DNA of 37,733 nucleotides from Nioella sediminis (GTDB taxonomy: Bacteria; Pseudomonadota; Alphaproteobacteria; Rhodobacterales; Rhodobacteraceae). This document shows, piece after piece, positions 8,144 through 17,521 of the stretch. Under the pieces are notes generated by a model. It made no database searches, was not told where the DNA came from, and saw only the letters and a program-made list of their open reading frames with translations. A program made the translations under genes and the position numbers. Position 1 is the first letter of the stretch, and each line of letters starts with the position of its first letter. The stretch spans positions 1 to 37,733 of the forward strand of contig NZ_MNBL01000077.1 of assembly GCF_001879695.1 (NCBI RefSeq). The letters run 5' to 3'.

Positions 8144-9310
8144 TCAGCGGCCTCTGGTCACGGCCTCCTCGATCACCGGCACGATCTGCTCCACCGTCAG
8201 CGCCCTTGGGTTGGTCCCTGCGGCGCTGTCCTGAATGGCCTTGGCGGCGATGCGGGGGGCGCAGTCGGCGGGCACGCCGATATCGGCCAGCGTCTTGGGA
8301 ATGCCGATCCGGTCCAGCAGCCCGCAGATATGGGCGTGGAAGGCGTCAAAACCGGTGTCCTCCAGCCCCATGGCCTGTGCCATGGCGGGCGCCTTGTCCA
8401 CGATATCGGGGGCGTTGAAGCGCAGCACGGCGGGCAGCAGAACTGCGTTGGTCAGGCCGTGCTGTGTGTCATATTCCGCCCCCACCATATGCGAAATCGC
8501 ATGGACCAGCCCAAGGCCCTTCATGAACGCAACACCCGCCAGGCAGGACCCGGCCAGCATCCCGCCCCGTGCTTCCAGATTGCCCGGCTCTGCCACCGCA
8601 ACGGGCAGCCAGCGGGCGACCAGCCGCAACCCTTCCAGCGCCAGCCCGTCGCAAAGCGGGTGGAAGCCCGGCACCGAGTAGGCCTCGATCGCATGCACCA
8701 TGGCATCGGCCCCGGTCCAGGCGGTCAGATGCGGGGGCAGGCCGAGGGTAATCTCCGGGTCCAGCAGCGCCAGCGCCGGCTTCAGATCGGCGTGCCAGAT
8801 GCACCATTTCATGCCCTTCGCCGTGTCGGTGATCATCGCCGTGCTTTCCGTTTCCGCCCCGGTCCCGGCGGTGGTCGGAATGGTGATGAGCGGCGGGAAT
8901 GGGGCGTGGGAGGACATGTCGGGCGGGGTCTGCTCGAACTCGAACGCCCAAAGGTCGATCTCATTCGTGGCGGTCAGCGCAATGGCCTTTCCGCCATCCA
9001 TGCCGCTGCCGCCGCCAATGGCGATCACCCCGTCATGACCGCCATCGCGATACAGTGCCTTGCCCCCGGCGATCTCATCATCCCGCGGATTGGGTGAAAT
9101 CTCAGCATAGAGCGCGGCGTGCAGGCCGCCCTCTGACAGGTAGCGCATGAGGTCGGAGAGAAAGGGCAGCCCGGCGCTGCCCCGGTCGGTCACCACCAGG
9201 GGCCGCGACATGCCCGCATCCCGGCACATGCCCGCGATTTCCTTCAGGCGGCCGGGGCCATAGGCGATCGGGACGGGAAAGCTCCAATCCTGCGGGTCGA
9301 GTAGGCTCAT
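8144..9310 (-). CDS. Iron-containing (group III) alcohol dehydrogenase
   Basis: A 388-residue Fe-ADH-family oxidoreductase, NAD(P)-dependent, oxidising an alcohol or reducing an aldehyde in the cytoplasm. The nucleotide-binding GGGSGMDGGK lies at about residues 99-108 and IPTTAGTGAE at 144-153. The four expected metal ligands are visible: Asp202 and His206 in DAMVHAIEAY, His270 in GLGLVHAISH and His284 in DTQHGL. Length is normal. The gene is convergent with the sulfatase gene, with 4 bp between the stop codons, and lies 69 bp downstream of tetR on the same strand, so TetR control is plausible. The substrate is unknown; in this neighbourhood an alcohol released by the sulfatase-type enzyme is one speculative option. 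Confidence 0.9.
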   Translation of the reverse strand: MSLLDPQDWSFPVPIAYGPGRLKEIAGMCRDAGMSRPLVVTDRGSAGLPFLSDLMRYLSEGGLHAALYAEISPNPRDDEIAGGKALYRDGGHDGVIAIGGGSGMDGGKAIALTATNEIDLWAFEFEQTPPDMSSHAPFPPLITIPTTAGTGAETESTAMITDTAKGMKWCIWHADLKPALALLDPEITLGLPPHLTAWTGADAMVHAIEAYSVPGFHPLCDGLALEGLRLVARWLPVAVAEPGNLEARGGMLAGSCLAGVAFMKGLGLVHAISHMVGAEYDTQHGLTNAVLLPAVLRFNAPDIVDKAPAMAQAMGLEDTGFDAFHAHICGLLDRIGIPKTLADIGVPADCAPRIAAKAIQDSAAGTNPRALTVEQIVPVIEEAVTRGR

Positions 9311-9379
9311 CGCGGCGCTCCTGTCTGTTTGTCAGGCGTCACCATCATGGGCGGGGGAAGGGGCGTCAAGGCCGCACGG

Positions 9380-9997
9380 TCACTGATCCGGGTCGATCAG
9401 GCCAAGGCCCCGCAGGTAGATGCCGATCCCGGCCTCCAGCAGCTCCTCGGGCGGGAAGGGGGCATTGCCGCCGGGTTTGCCACGGGCGAAGAGCTCCACC
9501 ACCCCGTGGCTCATCGCCCAGATATGGGCGGAAAACATGCTGGCGGGGGGGCGTTTTTCCGGCGGGATATGCTGTGATAGCGCCTCGGCGGCCTTTTCGA
9601 GAATCGCGCGCGACCGGGCGGCGGCGCTGGCCAGACCCGGTGTGGCGTTCATAGGGATGCCGCTTTCGAACATCGCCATGTAGTGGCCGGGATATTTGCG
9701 GGCGAAGGCCAGATAGGCGCGGCCTGTCGCCTCGAACGCCGCCAGGGCCGAGGGGCCGCCGGTCTCAAACGCATAATCCATCAGGTCGGCGAAAATCTCA
9801 TGCCCCTGCCGCGCGCCTTCCGCGATCAGCGCCTCGCGCCCTTCGAAATGGCGATAGACGGCGGCGGGCGTTACGCCGGCTGTCTTGGCGGCCTCGGACA
9901 GGGTGAACCCCGTCGGGCCTTTCTGTTCGATCAGCACAAGGGCCGCATCGACCAGAGCCTGGCGCAGATTGCCGTGATGGTAGCCGCGTTTACCCAT
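9380..9997 (-). CDS. TetR-family transcriptional regulator (WHG-type C-terminal domain)
   Basis: A 205-residue regulator. The N-terminal TetR HTH covers about residues 8-55 ([20 protein letters not shown], then [21 protein letters not shown]). The C-terminal ligand domain carries [16 protein letters not shown], the signature of the TetR_C WHG group, so a small ligand is likely. The ATG at 9997 is chosen because the family alignment begins with [10 protein letters not shown]; the longer open frame lies inside ppk2. The start overlaps the end of ppk2 by 8 bp, so it is probably co-transcribed and translationally linked with ppk2, and with the Fe-alcohol dehydrogenase gene 69 bp downstream. The target genes are not shown by the sequence. 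Confidence 0.88.
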   Translation of the reverse strand: MGKRGYHHGNLRQALVDAALVLIEQKGPTGFTLSEAAKTAGVTPAAVYRHFEGREALIAEGARQGHEIFADLMDYAFETGGPSALAAFEATGRAYLAFARKYPGHYMAMFESGIPMNATPGLASAAARSRAILEKAAEALSQHIPPEKRPPASMFSAHIWAMSHGVVELFARGKPGGNAPFPPEELLEAGIGIYLRGLGLIDPDQ

Positions 9998-10877
9998 GCG
10001 CTGCGCGATCCGCCCACATTTCTGGCCCGCCGCAGATGGCGGGGTCGGGCTGGCCGACCAGATCGTGATCCTTGCGATCATAATCGAGCCCCGAAAGGAT
10101 CTTGCGGATGACCGCCAGCCGCGCGCGGCGCTTGTCGTCGGACCGGATGACCGTCCAGGGGGCGGCCTCGGAATGGCCGCGTTCCAGCGTTTCGCTGATC
10201 GCGGCGCTATAGGCATCCCATTTCTTCAGCCCCTCGACGTCGATCCAGCTGAGCTTCCATTGCTTCAGCGGGTCGCTTTCCCGGTCGAGGAATCGGCGCA
10301 GCTGTTCGGCCCGGCCGACATTGAGCCAGATCTTCACCAGATGGATGCCTTCGCGCACCAGCATGTCCTCGAATTCCGGCAATTGGCCAAAGAAGTTCTG
10401 CCGCTGCGTTGGGGTGCAGAAGCCGAACACATGCTCCACCACACCGCGATTGTACCAGCTGCGGTCGAACAGCCGGATCTCACCACCTGCAGGCAGATGC
10501 TGGATATAGCGCTGGAAATACCACTGTGTCGCCTCGCGGTCGGTGGGTTTCGAGAGCGCCACGACCGAGGCCACGCGGGGGTTGAGGTTTTCGCGCACCC
10601 GCTTGATGCTACCACCCTTGCCCGCCGCGTCGCGTCCCTCGAACACCACCGCGACCCGCTTGCCGCTCTCTTTGACCCAGGCCTGGCATTTCACCAGCTC
10701 GATCTGCAGCGCCTCCAGCTGATCCTCATAGTCCTTCTTGTCCATCCTCTCGTCATAGGGAAAGGACGGGTCCAGAACGCTGTCTTTCTTCGCATTCTTG
10801 ATGGCCTTGCGCACCGCGTCGGGGGCCTCGGATGTGTAGAACTGGCTGATGGCGCCATCGAAGGGCAGGTCGGTCAT
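9990..10877 (-). CDS. ppk2: Polyphosphate kinase 2 (PPK2 family)
   Basis: A 295-residue PPK2, a P-loop kinase that transfers phosphate between polyphosphate and nucleoside di- or monophosphates, with preference for making (d)NTPs from polyphosphate in many members. Walker A is [10 protein letters not shown] at residues 81-90, the Walker B-like region LFDRSWYNR at 136-144, and the lid region [15 protein letters not shown] lies between. The size and single domain fit class I PPK2 (as in Rhodobacter sphaeroides). The start at 10877 gives the usual N-terminus. The 3' end overlaps tetR by 8 bp and the gene follows the alpha/beta hydrolase gene after 53 bp. High confidence for family; class and nucleotide preference are inference. 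Confidence 0.93.
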   Translation of the reverse strand: MTDLPFDGAISQFYTSEAPDAVRKAIKNAKKDSVLDPSFPYDERMDKKDYEDQLEALQIELVKCQAWVKESGKRVAVVFEGRDAAGKGGSIKRVRENLNPRVASVVALSKPTDREATQWYFQRYIQHLPAGGEIRLFDRSWYNRGVVEHVFGFCTPTQRQNFFGQLPEFEDMLVREGIHLVKIWLNVGRAEQLRRFLDRESDPLKQWKLSWIDVEGLKKWDAYSAAISETLERGHSEAAPWTVIRSDDKRRARLAVIRKILSGLDYDRKDHDLVGQPDPAICGGPEMWADRAAHG

Positions 10878-10930
10878 GGCTTGCCTTTTTGCTTGTGTCT
10901 GCTCTGGTTCAATATGGGCCGCGCGGGGGC

Positions 10931-11878
10931 CTAGTGCAATCCGGCGCGGGCCGCGGCGCGGTCGATGGCGGCGGCGACCTGATCGGGATGGGTGTGATGC
11001 GGCATATGGCTGGCGCTGTTTATCGCGGTCAGGTTGGCACCGGAAATGGCGCGGGACAGCGGCTCTGCATGGATATGGTAGCCAACGGCGGTATCGCCGG
11101 TCGCGTGCAGGATTTCCGTGGGTACTGCGATCTCGCCATAGCGGGGTTCTTGCGCGGTGATCCAGCGCAAAAGATGCCGTCTTTGCAACGCATTGGCCCG
11201 CATGGAGGCGCGGCGCAGCGTCAGGCGCGGGCCGAAATGGGCGGCGTATCCCGGCGGCGGGGCCTCGGGCGCGAAGATGGCGGCGATCTGGTCGTCGATC
11301 ACCCTGTCGGGGGTGAAGGCCGTCAGGGCCGGGATCAGCAGATGCCGACCGGGCCAGCTGGAGAGCACGCTGTAATAGGCCCCAAGCCCGGTCGTCCAGG
11401 GGTGCGACACGGCAGAGACCGGCACCAGTGCCGCGATTTGATCGGGGTGGTTCAGCGCCCAGGCCAGCGCCACCGCGCCGCCCAGGCTCTGACCCATGAC
11501 AAGGGGACGATCCGCCCCCAACATCCGCGCCGCCGCCGCCAGCACCGCCGCTTGCCGGTCCAGCGAGGCCCCGTGCGGCGTGATCGGGTCGGAATAGCCA
11601 AGGCCGGGCCGGTCGAAACTGATCACCCGATAGCGATCCGCCAGCAGGGTATACATCCCGTAAGAGAAATCCCGCAGGTTGCCGGAAGATCCGTGGATCA
11701 GCACAAGGTCCGGGCCGCTGCCCGCTACATACACATGGACCTGCACGCCATCCACATCCAGTAGCTGCCCGACCGGGGGGTGACTGGCCTCTGCCCGCGC
11801 TTCCTGAACGCCCGCGCGCCAATGGGTCAGCCCCGCCAGCGCCCCGGCAGCGGCCAAAGTGGTCGCGGCAAGGGCCAT
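10931..11878 (-). CDS. Alpha/beta hydrolase with N-terminal membrane anchor or signal
   Basis: A 315-residue alpha/beta-fold hydrolase. The catalytic triad is visible: nucleophile Ser131 in GQSLGG, an acid in the HATGDTAVG strand, and His in SASHMPHH near the C-terminus; the oxyanion loop is HGSSGN at 62-67. The N-terminus (about residues 2-18) is hydrophobic and lacks a clear cleavage site, so it may be an anchor or an uncleaved signal, placing the enzyme in or at the inner membrane. The segment RPGLGYSD is typical of epoxide hydrolase/haloperoxidase-like members. The gene starts 3 bp after metA and is followed by ppk2, which suggests co-transcription. The substrate cannot be told from the sequence. 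Confidence 0.85.
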   Translation of the reverse strand: MALAATTLAAAGALAGLTHWRAGVQEARAEASHPPVGQLLDVDGVQVHVYVAGSGPDLVLIHGSSGNLRDFSYGMYTLLADRYRVISFDRPGLGYSDPITPHGASLDRQAAVLAAAARMLGADRPLVMGQSLGGAVALAWALNHPDQIAALVPVSAVSHPWTTGLGAYYSVLSSWPGRHLLIPALTAFTPDRVIDDQIAAIFAPEAPPPGYAAHFGPRLTLRRASMRANALQRRHLLRWITAQEPRYGEIAVPTEILHATGDTAVGYHIHAEPLSRAISGANLTAINSASHMPHHTHPDQVAAAIDRAAARAGLH

Positions 11879-11881
11879 GGG

Positions 11882-12826
11882 TCAGCCCCTCAGGTCGGTG
11901 CGGTCGAGCCCGATCCGGGACAGGTCGAAGGGTGTCGTTTCGTAGATCTCGGAAATCCAGTTGCCGTAAAGCAGATGCGCATGGCTGCGCCAACGGTTCT
12001 GCGGCGGTTTGGACGGGTCGTCATCGGGGTAGTAGTTCACCGGCACGTTGATCGGCGTACCCTCGGCCACATCCCGATCATATTCCTGCTTAAGCGTGTT
12101 CGAGTCATACTCGAAATGGTTGAAGACATAGAGCGCCCGATGGCCCTGATCTTCGACCAGAGCGGGGCCGACCTCGTCCGAATGCAGCAGCACTTTCAGC
12201 CCAGGCACCGCCTCGATCTCATCGCGCCGCATTTCCGTCCAGCGGCTGACCGGCATCACCAGATCGTCGGAAAATCCACGTAAAAGAGGGGTTTCCGGGG
12301 CGAGGTTGATGTGGCGGAAGCAACCGAACGCCTTGTGGTCGAGGATGTGTTTCTTCACCCCGTGGAAATGGTTGATCATCGCCATCCCGCCCCAGCACAC
12401 ACCAAAGGTGGAATGCACATGGGTCTGCGTCCAGTCGAAAATGCGGCCAAGTTCCTGCCAATAGGTGACCTTGTCGAAGTCGAGATGTTCAATGGGCGCG
12501 CCGGTGATGATCAGCCCGTCGAACTTCTCGCCCGTTGCCTCCACTTCGGTGAAGGGGCGGTAGAACTCTTCCATATGGGCGGCGGCGGTGTTCTTGGCCT
12601 GATGCTCGCTCATGCGGATCAGGCTGAACTCGATCTGCAGGGGCGTCGCGCCGATCAGACGGGCGAACTGGTTCTCCGTCTGGATCTTCTTGGGCATGAG
12701 ATTGAGCAGCCCGATCCGCAACGGCCGGATATCCTGACGCGCCGCCGCATCCTCGTCCATGACCATGACGCCCTCGTGCGAGAGCACGTCATAGGCGGGC
12801 AGGGTCGAGGGCAGTTTGATGGGCAT
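11882..12826 (-). CDS. metA: Homoserine O-acyltransferase MetA (predicted acetyl-CoA type)
   Basis: A 314-residue MetA, which activates the hydroxyl of L-homoserine for methionine synthesis. The catalytic Cys144 lies in TFGVCWGG, and His237 and Glu239 in FNHFEYD correspond to the E. coli His235/Glu237. The residue that decides between succinyl- and acetyl-CoA, 31 positions before the catalytic Cys, is Glu113 here (GAPIEHLDF); E. coli and other succinyl enzymes have Gly there. So O-acetylhomoserine is the expected product, by the published Glu/Gly rule for this position. The gene is 44 bp downstream of the P-loop gene and 3 bp upstream of the alpha/beta hydrolase gene. The short leader does not show the SAM-II riboswitch common before alphaproteobacterial metA. 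Confidence 0.92.
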   Translation of the reverse strand: MPIKLPSTLPAYDVLSHEGVMVMDEDAAARQDIRPLRIGLLNLMPKKIQTENQFARLIGATPLQIEFSLIRMSEHQAKNTAAAHMEEFYRPFTEVEATGEKFDGLIITGAPIEHLDFDKVTYWQELGRIFDWTQTHVHSTFGVCWGGMAMINHFHGVKKHILDHKAFGCFRHINLAPETPLLRGFSDDLVMPVSRWTEMRRDEIEAVPGLKVLLHSDEVGPALVEDQGHRALYVFNHFEYDSNTLKQEYDRDVAEGTPINVPVNYYPDDDPSKPPQNRWRSHAHLLYGNWISEIYETTPFDLSRIGLDRTDLRG

Positions 12827-12870
12827 CGGACGGCTCCGGGTTGCGCGGTTAAAGGGGGGATTTAGGGGGG

Positions 12871-13740
12871 TTATCGGCGGCTCTCAAGGGCGGTGCCTAC
12901 CAGATCGGTCACATCCTTGGCATCGCGTACGGTGGCCACGTCGCTGGCCTGCACGGTCAGGCCCCAATTGCGGGCCATCCCGGCATAGAGCGGCACCCGG
13001 TGGCGGATCGCGCGGGCATAGGCGAAACGGATGAAATCGTCGGGCACCACATCGGCGGCATTCACCCCGCGTTCGCGTTTGAAATCATCCCACAGCTGCC
13101 GCATGATCCGGGGCTGGTAATACATCGGCTTCGGCGCGCGGTCGAAGCGGCGGATGAGTTCGTCGGTGTGATCCTCGCTGCCCTCGATCCAGACCATCAG
13201 CGTATGGGCGCTGAGCGTCTTCAGCACCTCGTCGCGGGGATTGTCCGGTTCCACCACCTCGCAGATCGACCCGCCGGTGTCGCAGACGAAATTCGAGTAG
13301 CCATAAAGGTCATGGGCGCGGCGGATGAAATGCGGCGTGTCGAGCAGCGCGTTGATCTCGGCGCGGCGGTGCAGATCCTGCCGGCTCATATATTCGGCAA
13401 AGCTGAGCCCCCCCAGATCCGGGTTGCCGGGCTTGCCCAGATAGGTCGACAGCGGCGCGAGATTGTCGAAGGTGATGTTCGATCCGACATAGATCGAATC
13501 CGACTTCAGCAGCTCCGCCAGAAACGGCACCTGCATCGCCTGTTGCTTCAGGTTGTCCGAGATATGTTCGCCCATATAGGCGGTGCCAATGCGGTAATCG
13601 ACGGAATAGTGGAACCAGTGCCCCTCGGCCCGCAGCAGGTTGGCCAGATGCGTCTTGCCAAGCCCGGACATGCCAAAGAACAGCACCCGCTTGTCGGGGG
13701 CCGCGTGCCAGTCGCGGGCGGTCTTGTAGATCAGGCTCAT
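12871..13740 (-). CDS. P-loop NTPase of unknown function
   Basis: A 289-residue protein with a Walker A motif GMSGLGKT at residues 23-30, followed by [20 protein letters not shown]. The fold and size suggest a nucleoside- or small-molecule-kinase-like P-loop protein rather than a DNA-motor ATPase. Other notable segments are [31 protein letters not shown] and [19 protein letters not shown]. Similar proteins annotated simply as ATPase occur in Rhodobacterales; I know of no assigned function. The ATG at 13740 was chosen over the upstream start at 13791 because the family begins with [11 protein letters not shown]. It is 44 bp upstream of metA on the same strand, so a link to methionine or homoserine metabolism is possible but only inferred. 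Confidence 0.8.
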   Translation of the reverse strand: MSLIYKTARDWHAAPDKRVLFFGMSGLGKTHLANLLRAEGHWFHYSVDYRIGTAYMGEHISDNLKQQAMQVPFLAELLKSDSIYVGSNITFDNLAPLSTYLGKPGNPDLGGLSFAEYMSRQDLHRRAEINALLDTPHFIRRAHDLYGYSNFVCDTGGSICEVVEPDNPRDEVLKTLSAHTLMVWIEGSEDHTDELIRRFDRAPKPMYYQPRIMRQLWDDFKRERGVNAADVVPDDFIRFAYARAIRHRVPLYAGMARNWGLTVQASDVATVRDAKDVTDLVGTALESRR

Positions 13741-13815
13741 GGCGCGTCGCTTTCCCATGGGTCGCAGAGGTCCGCATTCGATACCGCGCAAGGCCCGGTG
13801 CGTCCATGCGGAAAT

Positions 13816-14718
13816 TCAGCGCTTTAGCGCCCGCCACAGCCGCCCGTCGAGAATGAGCAGCCCGATAGCCAGCAGCGCAAACCCTGCGAAGGCCGTGGGC
13901 ACCAGCCGTTCGCCAAGCACCAATGCGCCAAGGCCGATGGCCACGGGCGGGATCATCAGCGTCACCAGCATCGCATTGGCGCTGCCCGCCGCCTGCACGA
14001 TCCGGTAGTAGAGCAGATAGGCCAGCGCCGTGCCGATCACCGCGAAATAACCAATGGCGGCAAAGGTTTGCGCGTGCGTGGGCAGGGCAGGGGTGCCTTC
14101 CAACCACAGCGCCAGGGGCAGCATGATCAGGCTCGATCCGGTCAGCATGCCAGCGGCGGCGACCTGTGGCTTCAGGTGAGAGAGCCGCGCCCGCGCCCAT
14201 GCCGAGGCGAACGCGTAGGACAGCGTTCCCGCTAGAACGGCCAGTTGCGCCAGAGACCGGATGTCAAAGCTGCGCAGCGCGTCGAGGCCGATGGCGACAG
14301 CGACCCCGGCGAATGCCACAGAAACGCCGATGACCCGGCGCGGGGTCATCCGTTCATCCGCGAAACAGGCGGCGGCGACGGGCACGGCGAAAACGGCGGT
14401 GGCGGCGTTGAAGATCGAGGTCAGCCCCGTCTCGATATGCAACTGCCCCCAGGCCATGAGCGAGAAGGGGATGACGTTGTTCAACAGACCCATGACCAGG
14501 AAGGCGCCCCAAACGCGCGGATCGGTCGGGAGATCCAAGCGGCGCAGGGCGACATACCCCCACAGGATCAGCATGGCCCACGCCACCCGATGAGCCACGA
14601 GGGTAAACACCCCGATTTCATCCAGCGCCACGCGGATCGAGAGAAAGGAGGCACCCCAGATCAGGCTGAGGAGCAACAGGTCAGCCCAGGCCCGGGCGGG
14701 AATGCGGTCGGTTGTCAT
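13816..14718 (-). CDS. DMT-superfamily permease (EamA domain)
   Basis: A 300-residue inner membrane protein with about ten hydrophobic segments forming two tandem EamA repeats of five. The first repeat begins with LLLLSLIWGASFLSIR, where the WG-x-SF motif is typical; the second begins near LAVLAGTLSYAFASAW. PPVAIGLGALVLGE near the end is the usual E-containing motif of helix nine. Such proteins export amino acids, metabolites or drugs in exchange for protons; the substrate cannot be read from the sequence. It sits 75 bp upstream of the P-loop gene on the same strand. Confidence 0.9.
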   Translation of the reverse strand: MTTDRIPARAWADLLLLSLIWGASFLSIRVALDEIGVFTLVAHRVAWAMLILWGYVALRRLDLPTDPRVWGAFLVMGLLNNVIPFSLMAWGQLHIETGLTSIFNAATAVFAVPVAAACFADERMTPRRVIGVSVAFAGVAVAIGLDALRSFDIRSLAQLAVLAGTLSYAFASAWARARLSHLKPQVAAAGMLTGSSLIMLPLALWLEGTPALPTHAQTFAAIGYFAVIGTALAYLLYYRIVQAAGSANAMLVTLMIPPVAIGLGALVLGERLVPTAFAGFALLAIGLLILDGRLWRALKR

Positions 14719-14767
14719 GGGGTTTGCTTAGCGCGTTGCCCGAGGCCACACGACCCGGAACCTGCGC

Positions 14768-14800
14768 AAAGAAAAACCCCGGACGCGGCGGTCCGGGGTT
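14768..14800 (-). terminator. Rho-independent terminator of the FadL-like gene
   Basis: A perfect 10-bp inverted repeat (AACCCCGGAC at 14775-14784 and GTCCGGGGTT at 14791-14800) with a 6-nt loop. On the minus strand it is followed by a T-rich run (complement of 14768-14776), right after the FadL-like stop codon. Confidence 0.88.
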
Positions 14801-14825
14801 GATCCTGTGACGTGTTGGGGAAGGC

Positions 14826-15941
14826 TCAGAAGTTGAAGCCAACCCGCAGGCCGAAGGCCACGACGTCGTTGTCGTAGAAGTCCGAGGTGACGGGACCGGG
14901 GGCCAGAATCGTGTTGGCGTCGCCGATCATGACATAGCGGACACCAGCGGCGATCGACATGTTGCCCTGGGTGTATTCCGCGCCGAGGCCAATAGAGGTG
15001 AAGCCGTCGGTCGGGCCGAGGTTGCCGGAGAAGCCGTCCTGTTCGGCCTCATAGCCGAGCGTGGCGGACACGGCCCAGTTTTCGTTCAGGCGACGCGCGA
15101 TGCCGAGGGTGTAGGTCCACACGTCCTCGTCATAATCCACGAGGCTGCCGGCCGGGTAGGCATTGGGCATGATCGCGTAGCCGTCCCAGTTGGTCCAGCG
15201 GATCGAGCCGAAGAGCAGCGTGTTGGCCGCAATGCCGGACTGCGCTTCCAGCAGGATCGACTGGGGCAGGGTGTTGTTGAATGATGTCGCGGGCGCCACG
15301 GCCAGAATGGCTGCTTCCGGTGTGCCTGCGGGCGCGGGGGATTCTACGCCGGACAGGCTCAGGTCGACTTCGCTGAAATAGGTCAGCGCAACGCGCATGG
15401 CGATATCGGGGCGCTCGTAAGCCGCGCCGACCATGTAGCCGAATTCGAGATCCGTATCGGCGCTCAGCGCATAGGCGAAGAGCGGTGTCGAGACATAGAC
15501 ATCGCCCTCTACCTGAACGCCGCGGATACCACCATAGACCGAGAAATTCTCGTTCAGCTCGTAGCGCAGGGCCGCGGTGATCTGGCGCGAGGACAGTTCC
15601 GCGTAGGAACCTGCGAAAGGATAGCCGGTGCCGGTGGGGTAGTCCACATCCGCGCCCACGGGCTCGTCGACCACAAGCGAGAAAGACAGCGCATCGGTGA
15701 TGTCATGATGAAAGCCGAGCGTGACCGAATTGTAGGTCGGGCTGATGTCGCCCGAGGCAACCGCCGGAACGCCGGTCACATTGCCGGTCACCGTCGGTGA
15801 AACCGAACCGTAGCTCAGTTCTACATAGGTGCCTTCTTCAAACAGGATCCCGGTGGTGAAGCCGGTGCGCTCGATGCCACCTGCGGATGCGGCTGCGGTG
15901 CTTGCCAGCAGCGCCGCTCCTGCGAGAGTGATCTTTTTCAT
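14826..15941 (-). CDS. OmpP1/FadL-family outer membrane transporter
   Basis: A 371-residue beta-barrel protein. It starts with a classic signal peptide (MKKITLAGAALLASTAAASA) and ends with Phe in LRVGFNF, the usual signal for outer membrane insertion. The region after the signal (GIERTGFTTGILFEEGTYVE) corresponds to the FadL N-terminal plug, and many alternating strands follow. FadL-type proteins take up long-chain fatty acids or other hydrophobic compounds. It is somewhat shorter than E. coli FadL, as is usual for this group. GGAGGGA precedes the ATG at 15941; the longer open frame upstream was rejected because the signal peptide begins at this Met. It has its own terminator, and an imperfect palindrome at 16022-16035 may be an operator. 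Confidence 0.88.
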   Translation of the reverse strand: MKKITLAGAALLASTAAASAGGIERTGFTTGILFEEGTYVELSYGSVSPTVTGNVTGVPAVASGDISPTYNSVTLGFHHDITDALSFSLVVDEPVGADVDYPTGTGYPFAGSYAELSSRQITAALRYELNENFSVYGGIRGVQVEGDVYVSTPLFAYALSADTDLEFGYMVGAAYERPDIAMRVALTYFSEVDLSLSGVESPAPAGTPEAAILAVAPATSFNNTLPQSILLEAQSGIAANTLLFGSIRWTNWDGYAIMPNAYPAGSLVDYDEDVWTYTLGIARRLNENWAVSATLGYEAEQDGFSGNLGPTDGFTSIGLGAEYTQGNMSIAAGVRYVMIGDANTILAPGPVTSDFYDNDVVAFGLRVGFNF

Positions 15942-16104
15942 GGTTGTCCCTCCAAGACCGATTACGGTCATCCCTTGTACTGAGGATACTTCGCCAAAAC
16001 TGGTGTTCAGGGTCAATTCTTCCCTCACGTAAGGGGCCGATACGGGGGGCTGTGGACAGATTTGGTGGGGCGGTTGTGACGGATTTGCTACAGCTGACCT
16101 AAGG

Positions 16105-17046
16105 TCAGGTCCTTCGGGACTCTGTCGCGACGTTGACGTAGTTGGCTCCGAAGATCAGCGCCGCCCCCAGGAAAACCGGCCATGTCAGCGGTTCGTCATA
16201 CAGCACCATGCCGATGATGGCGATGACTGGCAGGCGGGCGAAATCAATCGGCAGCACCACGGTTGCGGGCGCCAGCGTCATTGCCGTGGTGATGCAGAAA
16301 TGCGCCGTCAGACCGCCCAATCCGATGACGATGATCCAGGGCAGACCGTCGGCTGTGGGCAGGGCGATGTCGCCGTCGAACCCGGCGCAGACCAGCCCGA
16401 ACAGCAGCTGCATAGTGGTCAGGTAGAACAGGATGCAGGTGACGCTGTGCTGGCGTGTCAATTGCTTGGTGAAGATGGCCGTCAAGGCAAAGCAGACAGC
16501 GGCGCTGGCGGCGGTGATCGTGCCAAGCGACAGCGGCGTGGTGCCCGGTTGCGCGACGATCAGAATGCCGATGAAGCCGCACAGCACCACGCCGAATTTC
16601 TTGAGCGTGAACCGTTCCCCAAGCAGGAACGGGGCCAGCAGGATCACCCAGAGCGGGCTGGTGAATTCAAGCGCAAAGACCTGCGCCAGCGGGATCAGCG
16701 TCAGGGATGCCAGCCACAGGTTCTGCCCCGCGAAATGGGCGATATTGCGCACGGCGTGACGCGGGAGATCGCGGGTTGTGACCTCGCCCAGTTTGCCGCG
16801 CAGCGTGGCCATCAGGATAACGATCACCACGCCGATGAGCGAGCGGTAGGTCATCATCTCGAACGTGTCGAGATCGCTGGACAGCGCCCGCCCTGCCACC
16901 GCCATGGCCGAGAAAGACACGATGGCTCCGATCATCCAGAGCGCGGCCAGCCCCGCCTGCGCGGGCTCGATCTCTGTTCGAATGGCGGTCAACGGGGCGA
17001 TCCTGTCAGAAACTTCCCCAAGCGGGGCGATGCGGCGACCAGACAC
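16105..17046 (-). CDS. DMT-superfamily permease (EamA domain), second copy
   Basis: A 313-residue inner membrane protein with about ten transmembrane segments in two EamA repeats, not a close copy of the one at 13816-14718. The first repeat holds WMIGAIVSFSAMAVAGRALS and FEMMTYRSLIGVV; the loop FALEFTSPLWVILLAPFLLGE ends the first repeat; the second repeat contains TAMTLAPATVVLPIDFARLP and LYDEPLTWPVFLGAALI. The N-terminal tail (about 30 residues) is hydrophilic and the real start may be the later Met in the TYRS region or the ATG used here; no strong ribosome binding site decides it. The substrate is unknown. Confidence 0.88.
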   Translation of the reverse strand: MSGRRIAPLGEVSDRIAPLTAIRTEIEPAQAGLAALWMIGAIVSFSAMAVAGRALSSDLDTFEMMTYRSLIGVVIVILMATLRGKLGEVTTRDLPRHAVRNIAHFAGQNLWLASLTLIPLAQVFALEFTSPLWVILLAPFLLGERFTLKKFGVVLCGFIGILIVAQPGTTPLSLGTITAASAAVCFALTAIFTKQLTRQHSVTCILFYLTTMQLLFGLVCAGFDGDIALPTADGLPWIIVIGLGGLTAHFCITTAMTLAPATVVLPIDFARLPVIAIIGMVLYDEPLTWPVFLGAALIFGANYVNVATESRRT

Positions 17047-17075
17047 CAGCCCCGCGCGCTTGGCAAGAGGGGGGC

Positions 17076-17357
17076 TCAGTCAGTCAGGCCGGTGACGCTG
17101 TAGTCCCGGGGGATACCGGCGCTGATCGTGGCCCAGTCAGAGGCTTGCGCGCGGGCCTGATGGGCGCGGAAAGCATCGGAATCGGTGAATGCTTCGGCGA
17201 CATTGAAACGGCCGGGGATGGCGGGATCTTCGGTCACGTCGAAGCTGAGGCAGCCGGGTTCCGCGCGGGTCAGACGGATATGCTCGATCAGCCCGGCGCG
17301 GATCTGCTCCAGCCGGTCCGCCGGCACGTCGATATGGCCCTTGAGGGTGACAGTCAT
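17076..17357 (-). CDS. Antibiotic biosynthesis monooxygenase (ABM) domain protein
   Basis: A 93-residue protein that makes up one ABM (dimeric alpha/beta barrel) domain. Typical elements are the first strand VTLKGHIDVP, the helix RAGLIEHIRLTRAEPGCLSF and the second half with FNVAEAFTDSDAFRAHQAR. Members range from cofactor-free monooxygenases to heme-degrading and quinol-handling enzymes; no residue here fixes a substrate. The ATG at 17357 was chosen because GGAG lies shortly before it and the upstream extension does not fit the family. It ends 29 bp before the start of the EamA gene on the same strand and is divergent from msrB. Confidence 0.8.
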   Translation of the reverse strand: MTVTLKGHIDVPADRLEQIRAGLIEHIRLTRAEPGCLSFDVTEDPAIPGRFNVAEAFTDSDAFRAHQARAQASDWATISAGIPRDYSVTGLTD

Positions 17358-17521
17358 CCGCGATCTCCTGTGTCGTCGGGAAGCTGGTAGCCCCGGCGAT
17401 CCGGATGGGCCAGAGGAATTGTTGCAAATGCCCCTCGGTCTCGTGATCATGGCGGGTCTGGGCAAATGGCCCTGTCAGCCCCATATCCTGCGCTGCACGA
17501 CTGAAACGGAGGGACCGCCCC

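Noticed and set aside
10931-11993. Upstream half of the 667-codon minus frame that ends in ppk2
   Set aside because: Only the part from 10877 to 9990 is PPK2; the upstream part overlaps the alpha/beta hydrolase gene in another frame and has shadow-type composition.
12827-12870. SAM-II riboswitch before metA
   Set aside because: Only 44 bp separate metA from the upstream gene and I could not find the conserved SAM-II loop sequences in it.
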